A stretch of DNA of 64,000 nucleotides from JBLMYQ01 sp050258375. GTDB lineage: Bacteria > Bacillota > Clostridia > Acetivibrionales > UBA4821. The stretch lies in assembly GCA_050258375.1 (NCBI GenBank), contig JBLMYQ010000002.1, positions 42,538 through 106,537 of the forward strand, given 5' to 3'. Position numbers and translations under genes: made by a program. Every line of letters starts with the position of its first letter. Position 1 is the first letter of the stretch. Shown piece by piece: positions 63,400 through 64,000 of this stretch. A model generated the notes under the pieces. The model was given only the letters and a program-made list of their open reading frames with translations, was not told where the DNA came from and searched no databases.

Positions 63400-64000
63400 T
63401 TATTGTTCAACTCTTGTAAGTATGGTTTCCTGTTTAATTTCCGGAGTTACTATTGTTGCTGCAACCTCTTGTTTTGTTTCACGCTGCATTATTGCTTCTC
63501 TGTTATGTGAAATATTTTTGTGAACATGCTTGGCAAGAGCTGTCTTAATAACAGTATCTATCGAAGCTGCATAGACAAACTTAAGCTGCGTCCTTACGGT
63601 TTCAGGAATTTCCTCAACATCCTTCTTGTTCTCCTCAGGGATAATTACAGTCTTAATACCCGCTCTGTGAGCCGCAATAACTTTTTCCTTAAGACCACCT
63701 ATCGGAAGAACCCTGCCTCTTAATGTAATTTCACCAGTCATTGCAACATCCTTGCGTATAGGTATTCCCGTAAGCGCAGATATTATTGCTGTACATATTG
63801 TTATACCTGCAGATGGACCATCCTTAGGTATAGCACCCTCAGGTACATGTATATGAATGTCTAATTTGTTATGGAAATCCTTATCTATACCAAGCTCTTC
63901 CGCTTTTGATCTGATGTAGCTCATTCCTGCTCTAGCTGATTCTTTCATTACATCACCCAAGTGCCCTGTTAATTCAAGCTTTCCGTTTCCACTCATTAAA
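63400..64000 (-). CDS. lon: ATP-dependent protease La (LonA), C-terminal part
   Basis: Only the last ~200 codons lie in the window; the frame is open at the edge. The protease domain has the catalytic Ser in PKDGPSAGITI and Lys in GGLKEKVIAAHRAG, with GEITLRGRVLPIGG between them. A C-terminal extension of about 50 polar residues (HVHKNISHNREAIMQRE…) goes beyond the usual Lon end. Cytosolic quality-control protease. The part with the ATPase domain is outside the window. Confidence 0.95.
   Translation of the reverse strand, partial: LMSGNGKLELTGHLGDVMKESARAGMSYIRSKAEELGIDKDFHNKLDIHIHVPEGAIPKDGPSAGITICTAIISALTGIPIRKDVAMTGEITLRGRVLPIGGLKEKVIAAHRAGIKTVIIPEENKKDVEEIPETVRTQLKFVYAASIDTVIKTALAKHVHKNISHNREAIMQRETKQEVAATIVTPEIKQETILTRVEQ

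Noticed and set aside
1..64000. CRISPR arrays, prophage, integrase or tRNA attachment sites
   Set aside because: None seen on reading both strands; the repeats found are short, non-coding and dispersed.

Overview
The window looks like part of the chromosome of an AT-rich, endospore-forming, Gram-positive anaerobe of the class Clostridia. The support is a spoIIR gene, S-layer-homology (SLH) anchors, a large Firmicutes-type SRP RNA beside dnaX-ybaB-recR, arginine-phosphatase-type ywlE, strong AGGAGG-like ribosome sites, and a mixed anaerobic gene set (hydrogenase maturation, ferredoxin-flavodoxin protein, malic enzyme). No rRNA, CRISPR array, complete transposase or phage gene was seen, and no tRNA was noticed on reading. 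I cannot name the species.

Layout. 1-4.3 kb: end of a surface-polysaccharide locus (membrane protein, Wzx-like flippase, O-antigen-ligase/TPR protein). 4.4-12.3 kb: a six-gene operon behind a cobalamin riboswitch. It holds a lipoprotein with a transcobalamin-C-like (DUF4430) domain, ECF transporter T, fused-A and S subunits, a membrane-anchored alpha/alpha-toroid protein, and an SLH-anchored protein joining toroid and DUF4430 domains in the order of vertebrate intrinsic factor/transcobalamin. I read it as a surface corrinoid capture and uptake system; this is the most interesting system here. 12.3-20.4 kb: spoIIR, mgtC-like, murA, walJ-like, rlmH, a HAD phosphatase and a flotillin/NfeD pair. 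20.4-30.3 kb: a mobile-repeat-filled gap, EFR1 ferredoxin, a TPR lipoprotein, a two-component system, prepilin peptidase, ilvD, a small SLH protein and a stress protein.

30.3-31.4 kb holds a large, highly structured RNA of about 430-460 nt that I cannot assign to a family, followed by the wreck of a GGDEF-type gene. 31.4-35.5 kb is the de novo NAD operon nadA-nadB-nadC with two small unknown genes in front. 35.7-49.6 kb carries a methyltransferase, a glycolipid glycosyltransferase, a TPR protein, recR-ybaB-dnaX, an HD-GYP phosphodiesterase, SRP RNA, ywlE, tsaC, citrate synthase, a ZIP transporter and prfA. 49.8-52.4 kb is hypCDE. 52.7-58.8 kb has a secreted GH18 chitinase, HtrA, an M20 deacylase/DapD pair and malic enzyme. 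59.1-64 kb has LemA-DUF2207, zinc-ribbon and small membrane proteins, a small ubiquitin-fold-like protein, a DUF951 protein and the 3' end of lon.

Several dispersed non-coding repeat families lie at gene borders. Several genes appear to lack an ATG/GTG/TTG at the place where the ribosome site and family alignment put the start: ATA twice, possibly ATT once and CTG once. Calls were made by reading alone. Family names rest on recognised motifs and order, not on a search.
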